From NCBI GenBank assembly GCA_012845835.1, contig JABAKD010000026.1, forward strand, positions 10,912,334 to 10,976,333: a DNA stretch of 64,000 bases. The letters are read 5' to 3'. Both the position numbers and the translations under genes were made by a program. This document shows positions 21,075 through 32,379 of the stretch, piece after piece. The DNA comes from Undaria pinnatifida (taxonomy: Eukaryota > Sar > Phaeophyceae > Laminariales > Alariaceae). The notes below the pieces were generated by a model. The model did no database searches. It had not been told where the DNA came from and saw nothing but the letters and a program-made list of their open reading frames with translations. Position 1 is the first letter of the stretch; the number at the start of each line of letters is the position of its first letter.

Positions 21075-22790
21075 CCCAACAGCAGTGATGTGGAGCGTTT
21101 TTTTTTTTTTTTTTTTGTAGTCAACTTCCCGAATATATGGATTAGGCTTGCGCCCAACGTGGCGTGGAGCAAAATTTAGATGAGACACCAACCGCCTGTT
21201 GCTGCATGTATCGTTTTCATTTTCTCTGCTGCTACATGTGATCGAATTGCGATAATATCGCTGACGCGTCTACTAAACGCAATCCAAAGCGTTTGCCCTT
21301 CGGTCCTTGTCTTCAAGAACACCATGTACGTATCAACCAAGAGCAATCACACGCATTTTTCTGCGGGGTTCTTGTGGTCAAACACACTATTAATATGTAC
21401 CATGTAGTCTAAAGAAGTACATTTTTGGCACCAAAGACTTTTCGTTTTTCAAAAAAGCAGTCCCATGTTACAAGATATTCCTTCTGTATTCAAAATATCG
21501 TTGGGTAGCTACGCCCACGCCGCCAATAGGACGGCCAGGCACGATCCCTTTCACGATCACGAGCATCATTGTATCTCTGCCTCGATCGGGGGAGTGTCCG
21601 AAGATATCTCGTTGCCGCAATCTGTGATGCGCATGTGCTTGACCATGATGTTGAATTCGTTGCTATTTCCCCGCCTTTGTGTTAGATTGTTTTTGCACAA
21701 GTAACACAACTCGCTCGAACCGTTTCCAAACGCACACACACGCTCTCGCCCGACCAATATCGGGGATTGAGGAGACGAATAACATCCCGTATCTGCATCG
21801 AATAGCATACCGGTGGAGGCGAGCCCAGTTTCTGACGCTTCCGCGCTCGCTTTTTGTGCCTGCTTCGCCTTTGATGTTGTTTCTTGCTCTCGCTAGTTCC
21901 CCGATTCACCGTCTAGCGCGGAACTCGATAGTCACAAAATCACTGATGATCTGGTCCAGCGAGCGATCGCTGCCCAGTTGTAAACAACAGCTCTGTCTGT
22001 TCGCGTGTTCTACCAGTCGGCCAGCGCCGCCCTGTTCGGTAGACGCTTGGTATCCTCACAAGCGCGATAAACCAAACCATACCAGCTGCTGCTGTCAACG
22101 TGAGCTAGGTACTCCGTATTTCGCCACAAGTTATGAACCATAACGCCGAATTCTCTGTATTAACAACAAACAACATTTTATTCTCATCTGTTCCCGATTT
22201 CAAAGAATATTTACCTTTTGATTTTTAGGAAAATACGCAATAGTCACCCGCAGCAGCAACATCGGTGACTGCAGTTAAGGCGCGCGACAGCCAACGGTGG
22301 CGTTGGATGTTTCGGCGACGGTTCTGTGGTATTGCGGTGAAAATTTAGCACCAGGTACGACACAAAAGCTCCTAACGTTGAAACAAGCAGCGGGTGCTGG
22401 AAAACTATCAGGGAGCAGCTGAAGAGCTCGCAGACTATTATAACCTAAAACGAAACGATAGATCCAGCAGCAGGCCCGCTAGCAAGAAACAAAACTATGA
22501 AAGGTCCACCAGCAGGCACAGAAACCTTACGGGCCAGCACAATCGATTGTGTACTTAGTTCTGTAATATGCACGTACCTCTTGGTATGACATGATATTAT
22601 ACTACAGGTACCTATAATTTTTATCCAATGCCCCACTCCAGTACTCATTCATGTATTATTCAGGTGGCTTTAACATCGAGTTGTTACCACGAGCACGACA
22701 CATCATATCGTCATACCAGTATATATTTCATTTTTCAAACAAACGTAATGGCAATTTGCAGATTTAAGATGCGTGTTAAACATACTATAA
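21075..22790. other. no recognisable gene; poly-T tract
   Basis: A run of about 20 T lies near 21097-21116. Open frames of up to ~150 codons on both strands (for example 21679-22143 plus) show no domain, good start context or splice signals that I can defend. Confidence 0.4.
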
Positions 22791-22794
22791 AAAT

Positions 22795-23110
22795 TATAAT
22801 ACACTGCAGCTGTAAGATCGAACTACAGTGTAGCTATCAGGGTCAACAGGGTGATGTTAGTCAGTCTGTTCGCGGAAACTGTTGAACCCGTTGTTGAGGG
22901 GGACAAAATCTGATCGGTGAAAGGAAATGCATCAGTTTGTCAAGTGCATCCTGTAAGTCGTATAACCGGTGAAAGGAGGGGGATATATTTAGAAGGCGTG
23001 GGGGCCTGGGTTTCTACAAGAAGGACCGGGGGTGCGGGGGGGGAACAGGCGGGGCAACTCAGTCTGTGCACGGACACAATAAATCCTTCAAGGAAGGGGG
23101 AAAATCTGGA
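22795..23110 (+). repeat. dispersed repeat, relative of 1439-1800
   Basis: It begins with TATAATACACTGCAGCTGTAAGATCG, then joins directly to CTACAGTGTAGCTATCAGGGTC, then GCGGAAACTGTTGAACCCGT. The order is the same as at 1439-1660, but about 100 bp of the 103-bp block is missing at the junction. A second core copy with a G run lies at 23035-23110. This defines an element family present at both ends of the chromovirus-like element. Confidence 0.6.
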
Positions 23111-24973
23111 GTACACTGTATATTTAAAAAAAATATATATATCCACCCAACAAGCAGCTCCGAATAAGCCATCGACACACCAAACGACAAGCATTGCATG
23201 GATCGGTCTCATGTACTTATCAAGCAGCACCAGCTATACGGCGGTTCCAACATCAAGGCCTGTGCCTCAGAAGCTGCATCTTGCTCCGCCTTCAAGGCTT
23301 TCAACTGTCTCGAAATACGTTCCCAAGCCAAGGAGATAGTTACCTGTTGAGCTCGAGAAACTAAATCGTCTCGACTTCTCTGGTTCCCGATTTCGCACGA
23401 AGGTCGCTAACGACCAACGTCAGGGAGGATAATTATTATCTGTGCTTGACAAATGGTGTCAATTGCAAAAAAGCAAGGCGGGGGTCGTTAGCCATTTGCA
23501 CACAAGAAATTTTATGGATATCTGTTTGCCAATAGTATCATTCCTTGTGCCAAGCAGCCATGAAGCGTTCGTTAAAGAAAACGGCTGGTTTTGGGAGGGG
23601 GCTGTCGTAGAATACGTCGCATCACGAAGGCACAAAACTCCCATGCAAGGATATCTGCCCGGACAGCAGGAATAAATCTGATACTTTTTTCCCGAATCAC
23701 CACACCCATATACCGTACGTGTACACAACAATGCATTGCGTGGAATCGAAATATTAAATGCATGAGTGGGGATCCCTGACTGGGGTTGAAGCAGAACGCC
23801 GTGACATCCGGGTAGAGTTGTACGTGGCCGTTGTTCTCGGCTGAAATCTTCGACACATGCAAGATACTGCCAACTACGTCCCCCCCCCCCCCCCCCCCCC
23901 CCCCCCGAGCCTGCGTTGCACGCACTCCAAAGCGTTATCGATTTTCGTTTTTCGTGCATGCTCGGCTTCTTGTTCCTTCTATATTTCGTACGTTCAGCTA
24001 TTTCACAAGTGCTGTCCTGATTGCGGAAACCAGGTGCGAGCGAGGGCCCGAAACATGTGCCAACCCTTCCGTGGGCTATCGGGGAACGATGATGACGTTT
24101 GATAGCTGATGCTTCCTTGGTAAGGATTTGGGGGAAGGCGAGCACGTACTACCCATTCAGTGTACATTACGACGAAAGCAGGTGTACTTTCCGGTGCCAG
24201 TTCAAAGTAGATGGCACATCGGGCTGGCCGACTAAAGCCCTTGAACGGAAAAACCCAAAGTACAACGGAATATGGCGTTTACGCCTGATGTTATTGATCG
24301 CCTTTGGAGGTTTCCGTATCATGCCGAGTAGATCCAATGATTGTAGAACGCATGTGATGAACTACTCGTCATGATTCTGGCCTTGCGAAAAAAAGACGTC
24401 CAGGGGACCACTGACGCGGTCTGTTGGAAAGCACGGACAGAGGGCGAAATTGGAAGACGGACGAGGACAATTTATGGGATCGGGTTAAATTGTGGAATTA
24501 GGTCTATCCTATAAATGCGGTTCAAATTTGATTGCTTCGTGCGGTAAACGGCTGTCAACGTGAACACGCAAATTGAACACTAGAGACCACCACATACCGA
24601 AACATTTGCCTTCATACAAAAAAGTATATATTCAAACATATAAAAAGGTCAAACAGACGGTCGGATTTACCGCCGTTGTCAGGCTCTTTGCAGACGTGTC
24701 AGAGTAACGTCTCAAACTAAAACCTGGGATGGGGAAAATCTCGACCAGACGTCGGTCAGCATACTACTGTATGGAGCAAATCGATGCAGAACTCGTGTTA
24801 CTTCCAGAAAAATGGGAACTGATGTTGGCAACTACGGAACAAAATTGCATGGTTTACGTACGTCTAGTCGCACATTACGACTCAAAACGTGAGGAATGAA
24901 GTAGTAAGAAAACGCTTGGATGCAAACTCCGCCTCACGGGAGCGAAAGCGCGATGGTGTATTAAATGTTGTCA
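23111..24973. other. no recognisable gene; long C tract
   Basis: A C run of about 26 lies near 23881-23906. The 228-codon minus-strand frame over 23459-24145 reads the C run as polyglycine and has no recognisable domain, so I do not call it a gene. The rest is A/T-rich with no repeats that I could link to other parts of the window. Confidence 0.4.
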
Positions 24974-25218
24974 GACGCGTGCTACGATATATGCAGCACT
25001 TTTCGAAGTAAATTGTTTCTGAATGACGGGACTTCTTAATACAAAATTGTCGGGCACAGGTCATTTGTTTCTGCATAGTTTTAGTCGTGTACTTAGGCCA
25101 TGGGATAGCAGCTCGTTTTTTCTCCAGATCGTTTTCTTTTGTCGGGAGAGGTCTTAAGTTCCCAACTTGAGGGGTAGTATTAAAAAAAAAGTGGTGCACC
25201 ATTATCGTAGCACGCGTC
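24974..25218 (-). mobile_element. ~245-bp MITE copy C (inverted relative to A, B, D)
   Basis: The left end GACGCGTGCTACGATATATGCAGCAC and the right end GTGCACCATTATCGTAGCACGCGTC are inverted repeats. Internal landmarks CTTAGGCCATGGGATAG and CCCAACTTGAGG are the reverse complement of those in copies A and B. The size matches the other copies. No coding capacity. Confidence 0.75.
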
Positions 25219-25457
25219 GGCAGTGTTCCACTACCGTACGGACATCAGGTGATTGCAGTAATGTTGGCGGTAAACGGCCCGCTCGGGGTAAACGACCCGG
25301 GTGGCTCCTTCAAGAGGAGGCGAGCATATTACCGAGTGCCCGCACAATGTTGAAACAAAACATCACCCCGCCCCCCCCATCGCCGGCCCCACAAGTAAGC
25401 AGTTCGGGTTGTCTTTCATTGCTCGCACAATCGCAACGCCCTAGGGGGGGTCGTTCA

Positions 25458-25712
25458 GACGCGTGCTGAAACGACAGAGGTGCACCACGTTTTTTCAAGA
25501 GGTTCCTCAACTTGGGACAGCACGACCTAGCTTTTAAAAAACATATTTAGATGAACAAAAGGACCGTCGCCGGATGAAAAACCCCATGGCCTAGGAACAC
25601 AGCAATAATCAAGAACAAACAACGAGCTGTTTACGAGCAGTTTGGGTTGATGAGAATTTTCATTCATAAACCATGTCATACGAAACGTTATACGTCTACC
25701 GTAGCATGCGTC
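25458..25712 (+). mobile_element. ~255-bp MITE copy A, at the 3' part of the GDPH gene
   Basis: It starts GACGCGTGCTGAAACGACAGAGGTGCACC and ends CTACCGTAGCATGCGTC, an imperfect inverted repeat. Internally it has GGTTCCTCAACTTGGG and CCCATGGCCTAGG, shared with copy B (31407-31659) and, reversed, with copy C. It overlaps the last ~60 codons of the open frame that reads out of the GDPH exon, so that part of the frame is transposon sequence. Confidence 0.8.
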
Positions 25713-26605
25713 TTCAATAGGTACACCCGTGCCATTGGTCGCTCTTCCATACCACTCACAGTCTTCCTGATCCCCGCGAATGGCGTCCATGCCCTGCATA
25801 ATGGGAGCGCCGGTTTGGTCACGGGTAGGTACCAGCGTCTCTCCGAGGATGCCCGTGGCGCCGAGGCTTATGTCGTTATGATCGATCGCCAAGTTCATCT
25901 GCCAGGCCAGGTGGTCCGGCAGGTCATACTGGTCCGTAGGATCGCGCATGGGGAGCTGGTGCAGCCTTCCGTGGCTCAAACGGATCGTGGCCGTCGGGGT
26001 CATGATTTGAAACGACGCGTGCTCTGACTGGTGCTCGAACATGCCGGCACCATCAACTGCCTTAGCCACGTACTCTTCACACTCCATCATGTTTGTCGCG
26101 GTGGGGTCGGCGAGAACCCAGTCGGACATGTCCTGCATAACATCGACCTCAATGAGTCTTCGACCGTGCTGAGGAAGTTGGAGCTTCTTCTGCTCCCAGT
26201 ATTTCTCGAACCCAAAGCTCCGGCACTCCCCAGGAAGGTTTACGGCAGCGATGGCAACACCAGGGGCAAGGGTAACCTCGCCGGGCGTAAGCATAATCTC
26301 TTCTCCGTTAGCAACCACATGCAGGGCTCCTTCGGCGAGGCAGGAGGGCATTTCGAGAGAGCAGACGCTCTCCATGCTATGCGGGTTGCTAACCGATATT
26401 ACAACGGTGTGGTACAAGTCGTCGGCGTCTGTGGTGATGATGGAGATTCCGGTGATGTAGGTAATCTCGGGTACGGAAGGAACCGGAGCAGTGACGCGCA
26501 TGTTGAGGTGGACGTGCGGAAGGTCCGAGACAACAGCGTACCACGCCCCGTCTTCGCCTGTGAAGTCGAACTTTTGGCCCCGGAAGCCCGTCATGTGCGG
26601 GTCGC
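25700..26605 (-). CDS. GDPH-domain secreted-type protein, exon 2
   Basis: The exon is read from the acceptor (pyrimidine run then AAG) with first base at 26605. It opens G-DPHMTGFRGQKFDFTGED, a motif found at the start of extracellular vWD-like or root-cap-like domains in algae. Later motifs include GEEIMLTPGEV, SDWVLADPTATN and LGETLVPTRDQTG. The frame stays open to 25527, but from 25712 on it runs through MITE copy A. I therefore end the exon at the possible donor CTACG|GTAGAC (last base 25700), a donor that lies inside the MITE end. An in-frame TAA lies upstream of the acceptor, so the frame does not continue upstream without splicing. I infer extracellular, probably cell-wall-associated, function. 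The enzyme or ligand is unknown. Confidence 0.65.
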
Positions 26606-27986
26606 CTTCAAGGGGGGGGTGGATCGAGGGGTGGGAGGGTCGATGGTTGAGTTATGGGGGTCACGACGCGTTCATACCACTCGCGTCTCCGTACAAATAC
26701 AGCATATGGACCGAGCATTTTTCCTGTAGAGATGTAGGGATGTCTACACCATTCCTGCATCTGTGCTACTGATGGTGTGCTCGGAGAGTGGTGCACACTG
26801 GGCCAGCATCATGAACAGCGCGTCGCAACTCCGAACACTACCGAATATGTATGTAGATTAGGTTGTGTTCTACAATACAACGTGAACGCATTTTGTCGGA
26901 GTGTTCGTACCTTCCAGACGATAGGTACAGAAACCCATTACGGGCTGAACGAACACTGTGTTGGGCCCGCCAATATTTCTCGCGTCTCTTTACTCACAAG
27001 AAAGAACAATTCTTATACTCACTACCACGTGGAATATGTTTTGTTCGGGCGAGGCTCCATGGGGGCTTGCCAGACCGAGGGGACGAGAATTCCGGTGTAC
27101 CATGCAAACAACCACAACTACCTATAGCCGAGGGCGTTGTTATCTACAGTAGTAGACCGTTTAATAAAGTAAGCAAGACGAGTGTGGCAACCTACCGCAG
27201 TTGCACCAAACCCCAGGTGGGTGGGGCATCCCGTTGTCCACTACTGTCCGCTACTGTAGCGTCGTCCTCACGCCACTATACCCCGGACTCTGGTACAAAT
27301 TTTGTTGACGCTACAAGGTAAAAACATGCAGCACTCGGTGCTTGCCGTGCTTCCTACTGTGGAATCACATGTCACGAGAAACCTAATAACACATGCCGGG
27401 ACCCCTGCAAGTTTAGAGAGTGCAGCGAAACGAGTTTTTCTGGGTCGCTGAAAAAAGGATGGAAACACCTACTCCGACAACCGTACCCTTTTGGTGCGTC
27501 ACAAAACAATGTAAGCCTCGCGGGGTGTCGGAGACGGCTGCCTATAAGAAAGCAATCCCGCTTTGTCTGTTGCGGGTTGAGAACTTGCATAGTGACTCCG
27601 GCAGTGTGCTCGCTTTGTGTGCGTAGTTTTCAATACGTCGGAAACATTCTCTGTAAGAGTACTTCCCACGCCAACGAAGCACCGTTCATGTCATGGAAAG
27701 GTTAAAACGGGTTAAACAGTTTCCAGCGGTCATAGGTGGATACACCTTCGCTCCTTCTGAAAGTTCATACGAGCCAGAGAGAAAAAAGCACATGCTTATT
27801 GTGTTTGCGGGTGCACGCAAACGTCGTGTAGACGCCATGGCATGTCGACGTCGATGAAAATATATAGAAACATAATATGAGGACATAAACGTCAGTTCTA
27901 TATAACCAACAAGCCACCAAACATGTTTTAAGCCGTTACTAATCAAACTCGTTCGACTGACACCTTTGCGAAAGCAACTAACTATC
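26606..27986 (-). other. intron of the GDPH gene, no further exon seen
   Basis: The plus-strand frames 26777-27321 and the minus-strand frames here show no domain and no exon with both splice sites and matching phase. An extra small exon cannot be excluded, because the flanking exons join cleanly but only by phase logic. Confidence 0.4.
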
Positions 27987-28245
27987 GACGCACGCTATGG
28001 CGAGGGTGTACCCACTGTTTGCTGGGGCTCCTCCCTGGAGCAGCTGGGTACCCCATCATCAAAATTGGATTTCAGAGCGAAGCTCAAATCCGTCCCAATG
28101 AACCATCCCATGGCCTGGGTGTCTACCGACTGCAATACTTGAACCCAGTCAATATTCCAGTGAGTATGAGTAGTTCTTAAGTGGAGCACCAAACATGCTA
28201 ACAAGTTTAATATACCTTGCTACCTCTTTCGCAGCAGCACGCGTC
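27987..28245 (+). mobile_element. ~259-bp MITE copy D, diverged, at the exon 1 donor
   Basis: The left end GACGCACGCTATGGCGAGGGTGTACCCA and the right end CTACCTCTTTCGCAGCAGCACGCGTC match the family termini. The core phrase CCCATGGCCTGGGTGTC (about 28107) matches copies A and B at the same internal position, and the length is close to theirs. On the minus strand its last 22 bp (28224-28245) are read as exon, and the splice donor lies inside its terminus. It is more diverged than A-C, so membership is likely rather than certain. Confidence 0.6.
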
Positions 28246-28382
28246 AACGTTTTGATTGGAGACATCAACCAGTTTCTCACCACAAGCGCCGGGATCACCA
28301 GCGTCAGGAACTTCACATATGTGTTTCGTCGAACAGCAAACTTCGCCGGCATCCGTGTTGCAGTCGCCGTCTTCATGGCAAC
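28224..28382 (-). CDS. cysteine-rich exon 1 (visible part) of the GDPH gene
   Basis: Between the acceptor ATTATATCAG and the donor AAAGAG|GTAGCA the minus strand gives a 159-bp exon. Read in phase it has 10 cysteines in 53 codons (CHEDGDCN, EVCCSTKHIC, DPGACGEKL, VDACCCERG), typical of a disulphide-bonded extracellular module. It ends one base into a codon. The exon at 26605 supplies the two missing bases, giving CERG-DPHMTG with no frame change across a 1,618-bp intron. The gene must have further 5' exons (with a signal peptide expected), since this exon begins with two bases of a split codon. I could not place them. The reverse strand also has an open frame here, which I take as a shadow. 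Confidence 0.6.
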
Positions 28383-29115
28383 CTGATATAATATAACGTC
28401 AGACATCAAGAGAGCGCCCATATCGAGATCAAATCTGAGCTCGCTGACGAAAGTTCCGGGTGCACATCATAATATAGAGGGTCAAAAAGAAGCCATGTAT
28501 ATCATTCGGAGGTATACAAGTACACGTCATGGCCGTTCCGTGGGCGCTGCCTTCCACAGACGGTATGAGGAATTGAAGCGTAGCTGCATTAGAGATTTTA
28601 AGTACACATTAACCACTGAGGCAATGAAAAGACACATACGCATGGAGGGTTAGATTTTCGTGTTGACCTGCTCTGGTAGATTCACAGCAACCCCTGAGCT
28701 CTACAGTACGCGCTCACTGTACGTATATATATACTAGTGGTTATTGTGTATCTCTGGTACCCTAGCCGTAGGAGACGTGAGAGGAACAATGCCGGCTCAA
28801 CACTTTCACGGGTACATCGATCGTGCAGTGGCTTTCCAGCATTTCCAACTTTGGAACAAATCCGTACGTGTATCAGGTATACATGTAGTACCGCCAAACT
28901 GCAAGCTCTCAAGTGATCGAGATCGCTCTTTGAAAGTTGTGGACTACAGCCATCACAAACCATATGTCATTAGCCACAACGGTAAATACTGGTTCCCGGG
29001 GACAGATATATCCATGCCGTGGTTTTGGACGGTAACGGGCATGCGTTGCGTCCCGGAACGTTCCTTGCCGTATTTCATTTACTGCGTGTCTTCGACTGTG
29101 GCCAACCAAAGCATC
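28383..29115. other. unassigned; possible coding sequence of unclear strand
   Basis: A 125-codon plus-strand frame (28744-29121) contains protein-like wording (HNGKYWFPGTDISMPWFW) and ends in a normal stop. The minus strand of the same stretch also reads through. No domain is recognisable on either. It lies where 5' exons of the minus-strand GDPH gene would be expected. Confidence 0.25.
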
Positions 29116-29119
29116 TGGT

Positions 29120-29850
29120 GAAGATTCCAGCTCAAATCACTGCTGCACAGTTCAAGACAACGTTATTTGTACCTCATAAGTTTCATTCGCTTGGGAAAAC
29201 ACGGCGGCCTTGCCTACTTCTGGTTTCACCAACAATGGATGGGTGGAGGATATGGAGAGATCGCAAGCGGGGCAGCAAGAGCGGGCGAAACAGGGGCGGG
29301 GGTCATCGGAACTGGAGTGGTTCGACATCATTTATTTTCACGTATCCTGCAGACATCAGCGTTTAATGTATGCGTTTTTCAATGCTCTCCCGATTTTACG
29401 GCGGCGTTCAGAAGACAATTCATACCTGGTACATGAACTGTATCGGTTCTTGCTATCTCTGGTGCATAAACGAACGCTGGTACGCCGCGATCTGCTGCAC
29501 GTCTTCGACTATGACAACAAAAACCTCTACTTTAGATTCCAACTCAAGCCACTAAGAACTGCAGTTCAAATTTTCGAATTTTACCTCATACGTTTCATTC
29601 GCTTGGAAAAACACGCCGGCCTTACCTACTACAGCTGGTTGCGCCAACCATGAACGGGTCGAGGACACGGAGAATTGCAGAAGGGGCAGCAGGGGGCGGA
29701 CGTAGCAGGGTCGGGTGTCATCGGAGCTGCAGTTGATCAACACCATGTTTTTCACGTATCCCGCAGACACCAGCTTTTGATGTATGCATTTTGGGATCCG
29801 CTTCCCATTTTACGACGGCGTTCAGAAAACAATACATACCCGTGTATCGT
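29120..29850 (+). repeat. two-copy tandem duplication, period ~414 bp
   Basis: TTCCAnCTCAAnnCAC...CTCATACGTTTCATTCGCTTGG, then GAGAnnGCAnnnGGGGCAGCA, then TTTCACGTATCCnGCAGACA and CCATTTTACGnCGGCGTTCAGAA occur in the same order from ~29126 and ~29537. The interval measured at the GTTTAATGTATG anchor (29361 and 29775) is 414 bp. Frames on both strands are partly conserved between copies, so the coding strand, if any, cannot be decided by eye. Confidence 0.7.
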
Positions 29851-30369
29851 GTGTTACCATATTGGGTCTAATGTACACAGTAAAATGGAAGTATGCCGCG
29901 AACTACGATGGATGAAGCACGCTTTAGCCACCCCGGGTGTGACTGGTCAGCCTCCCAAAGCGCAGTACCACCTTATATTATTCGAGCGAAACGAGTTCCT
30001 AATCTACACGTGGGCCTCGCAATAAAGGCTCCCATGAAAAAAAAAAACGTGCGTGTCGTCAACTAAACTTGATTTTAGTGTGGTATCATTTGATTTTAGA
30101 CTGCAGGTGGAGGCGGACCACCACGGAGCAACGAAATACACACAGCGGACCACACGGGCAAAAACAGCAGCACACACCGCTCACACAGCGGGCAGCACAC
30201 AGACAACGGGCGCAGCGGGCGACAATAGTGGCCAGCGGAGAGCGGGCATGGAGAGTGTGTGCCCGCTAGGGGTGTGTCTACTGCTGTTTCGTGGAGAGAG
30301 TAGGTCATCATGGAGAGACGTCTGTTGGGGGCGATTGACCTACGCTCGGTGCGTGCGCCAACGCCAAAA

Positions 30370-30720
30370 GGGCAACAGCAGACACGGCGGGGGGGCTTGA
30401 GAGGGACCTCTACCTAGCTAAGGGAGCCAAGGTCATGCTCACGAAGAAGCTGTACCAACAAGTAGGACTCGTGAACGGCATTCGAGGCCAAGTCGTCGAG
30501 TTGGTGTTCGCAGACGACGGGCCCCGCCGAACCTCCCCCTTTACGTTGTCGTCAAGTTCAGAGGGAACTCAGGGTGGGAATGATCGTCTAGGGAGATATA
30601 TAGAGGGTGTGTGCCGATTTATCCCGTACACACTACTTGGCAGGACGGGGGAACGCAGGTCAGGACGCAACTGCCGTTGAGGCTCTGCTGGGCCAAACGT
30701 CACATCGGCTCTATTCCACC
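30370..30720 (+). pseudogene. PIF1/RRM3-like helicase fragment, probably from a Helitron
   Basis: The plus strand reads AGGLERDLYLAKGAKVMLT, then QQVGLVNGIRGQVVELVFAD, then after a frame change near 30540 YVVVKFRGNSG and CVPIYPVHTTW...LPLRLCWAKRH. This is the C-terminal part of PIF1-family helicases (the L-x-L-A-x-G-A-x-V-M-L-T and G-L-V-N-G-x-x-G blocks). Such genes are abundant in stramenopile genomes, often as Helitron cargo. The Walker motifs and N-terminus are absent and the frame is shifted, so this is a fragment. No Rep/HUH motif or Helitron 3' hairpin was found nearby. Confidence 0.7.
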
Positions 30721-31149
30721 TGTGGGGCCCGTCGCAATCACATGAACCAATGGCCCGTGGACGAACACGTCTGACGACAGTTACATCTATCATCTGTCGC
30801 TCGTTTAGGCGACAGCTATTGTATCTAGTATCGATGGATTTCCACTGTTTTTTTAACGTAATATACTAGCGCAGAAATCAACGCGGCATTCGCGAGCCGT
30901 GTTGTTTTTTATTGATCTGTGCCAAACGAAGATCAACGCTATCCACAGTAACAATTGCACTCGTCACGGTATTGTATCGGGGGATCGCCTCTTTCGTCCC
31001 ATACTCGTTGGAGATATAGAGGTGTGAAAGGCGTGCTGCCGCTGTGATGATCATCTAGTCTGCTGGGTCGTTTGCCATTCAACAGGAAGCGCGGGCGTCG
31101 GTTTGGTGTTGTGTTGTGTATTGTTTCCTACGGGTTTTGAAACGTGTTT

Positions 31150-32370
31150 CTCCAATATTTGGGAGGTTGTGCTGAGGTTTACACGCCGTGCGGGGCGGTC
31201 TGTCAACCCGGGGGAGTTCCGCGTTCGTCCCGCCGTTGTCTGAGTTGCAAATGAATGGAAGGAATCCCAACCAGCGAGGCGGTCCGATCCTCCCCGGGTT
31301 GTGCCGGTTCTATGTCCGAGCCCTAACCTATCAGGGACGGACGAGCGGCGTTGCTGTTTCCACAGTGTGCGGGAGGTGTCGATCCGGACGAATATCGTTT
31401 TGTTCAGACGCGTACTAGGATAGAGGTGCACCACATTTTTCTGAGGTTCCTCAAATTGGGAGCTTCAGACATGTTTTAATCCAAAAGCTGATTTGAGAAA
31501 AAAATACCTGCTGGCGGATGAAAAAACCCATGGCCTAGGTACCCAACGAGAACCATGCTCAAAGGAAAATTGCCATATTTTGACAATTTTCGGTTAAGGA
31601 GTTCCGTCATTCGGAAACTATTTCCGTCCACAAGTGATAACTCTATCGTAGCACGTGCCTTGACGACGTGTTGGTGTTGCGGAGATACGGAAGGGTTTAT
31701 GATCCGGGCATGAGGGCCTATCATCCCCGAATGGCACTGGATCTACGCGCTTTAGCCAAACGGCGATCGGCAAGCGGGATGGGGTCTCAGCATCGAGCGG
31801 GGCGGGGCCGATACGGGGGAATCCCGATATCATCCCCGGGGTGTCAAAGTTGGAACGATACGGACGGGTTTACTTCAGAACCAGAAACGGGTCCCTATCC
31901 TTCACAGGTTGCGCTCGCTCTACACGCCCCAGCCAATCAGCGATTGGCCCGTGGGGTTGGCGTTTCCACCCGTGCAAGGCGATGTCAACCTGGGAGAGCT
32001 CGATTTTCGTCCCCGGGTTGTCGCAGTTGAAGTGTTTCTGAAAGGATGTCTTAACCGAGTATGGGGCCCAATCCTCCGTGGGTTGCCCTCTCGTTCTACG
32101 CGTCCAGCCATTCGGTGATCGTCCCGTGGGATTGGGATAAACACACAATGAGGTGCGGTGTCGATCCGGGATACCTCTATTGTCGTCCCCAGGGTGTCGG
32201 GGCTGTAGATATGTGGACGGACGGCAATACGGACCTATCCTCCCCGGATGCAACGGAACAGGGAGGGGGTTGCCCCGAGCGGCAACTCTCGTCGTGCACG
32301 CTTCGCCCTTTGATTGGCGAAGGGCGAGCGGGGGGGGCTCTCACGGCCAACGGGGTTGTCGCTCGGAAAC
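31150..32370 (+). repeat. ~190-bp satellite block 1 (interrupted by MITE copy B)
   Basis: Units share GTTTCCACACCGTGCGG-like sequence, GGTGTCGATCCGGG, TTTTCGTCCCCGGGTTGTCG, CCTATCCTCCCCGG and an AGCCAATCAGCGATTGGCC-like end. Examples start near 31163, 31348, 31790, 31965 and 32145. The same satellite recurs at 48430-49410. Frames through it are by-products. Confidence 0.75.
31407..31659 (+). mobile_element. ~253-bp MITE copy B, inside the satellite
   Basis: Left end GACGCGTACTAGGATAGAGGTGCACC, right end AACTCTATCGTAGCACGTGCC. Internal GGTTCCTCAAATTGGG and CCCATGGCCTAGGTACCC match copy A in order and spacing. It splits the satellite array, so the insertion is younger than the array. Confidence 0.8.
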
Positions 32371-32379
32371 GCAAGAATG

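Noticed and set aside
23459-24145. 228-codon minus-strand frame with polyglycine
   Set aside because: It depends on the ~26-base C tract; no recognisable domain on either side.
26031-26729. 232-codon plus-strand frame opposite the GDPH exon
   Set aside because: The minus strand has the recognisable motifs (GDPHMTG, WVLADP) and splice logic; the plus frame is its shadow.
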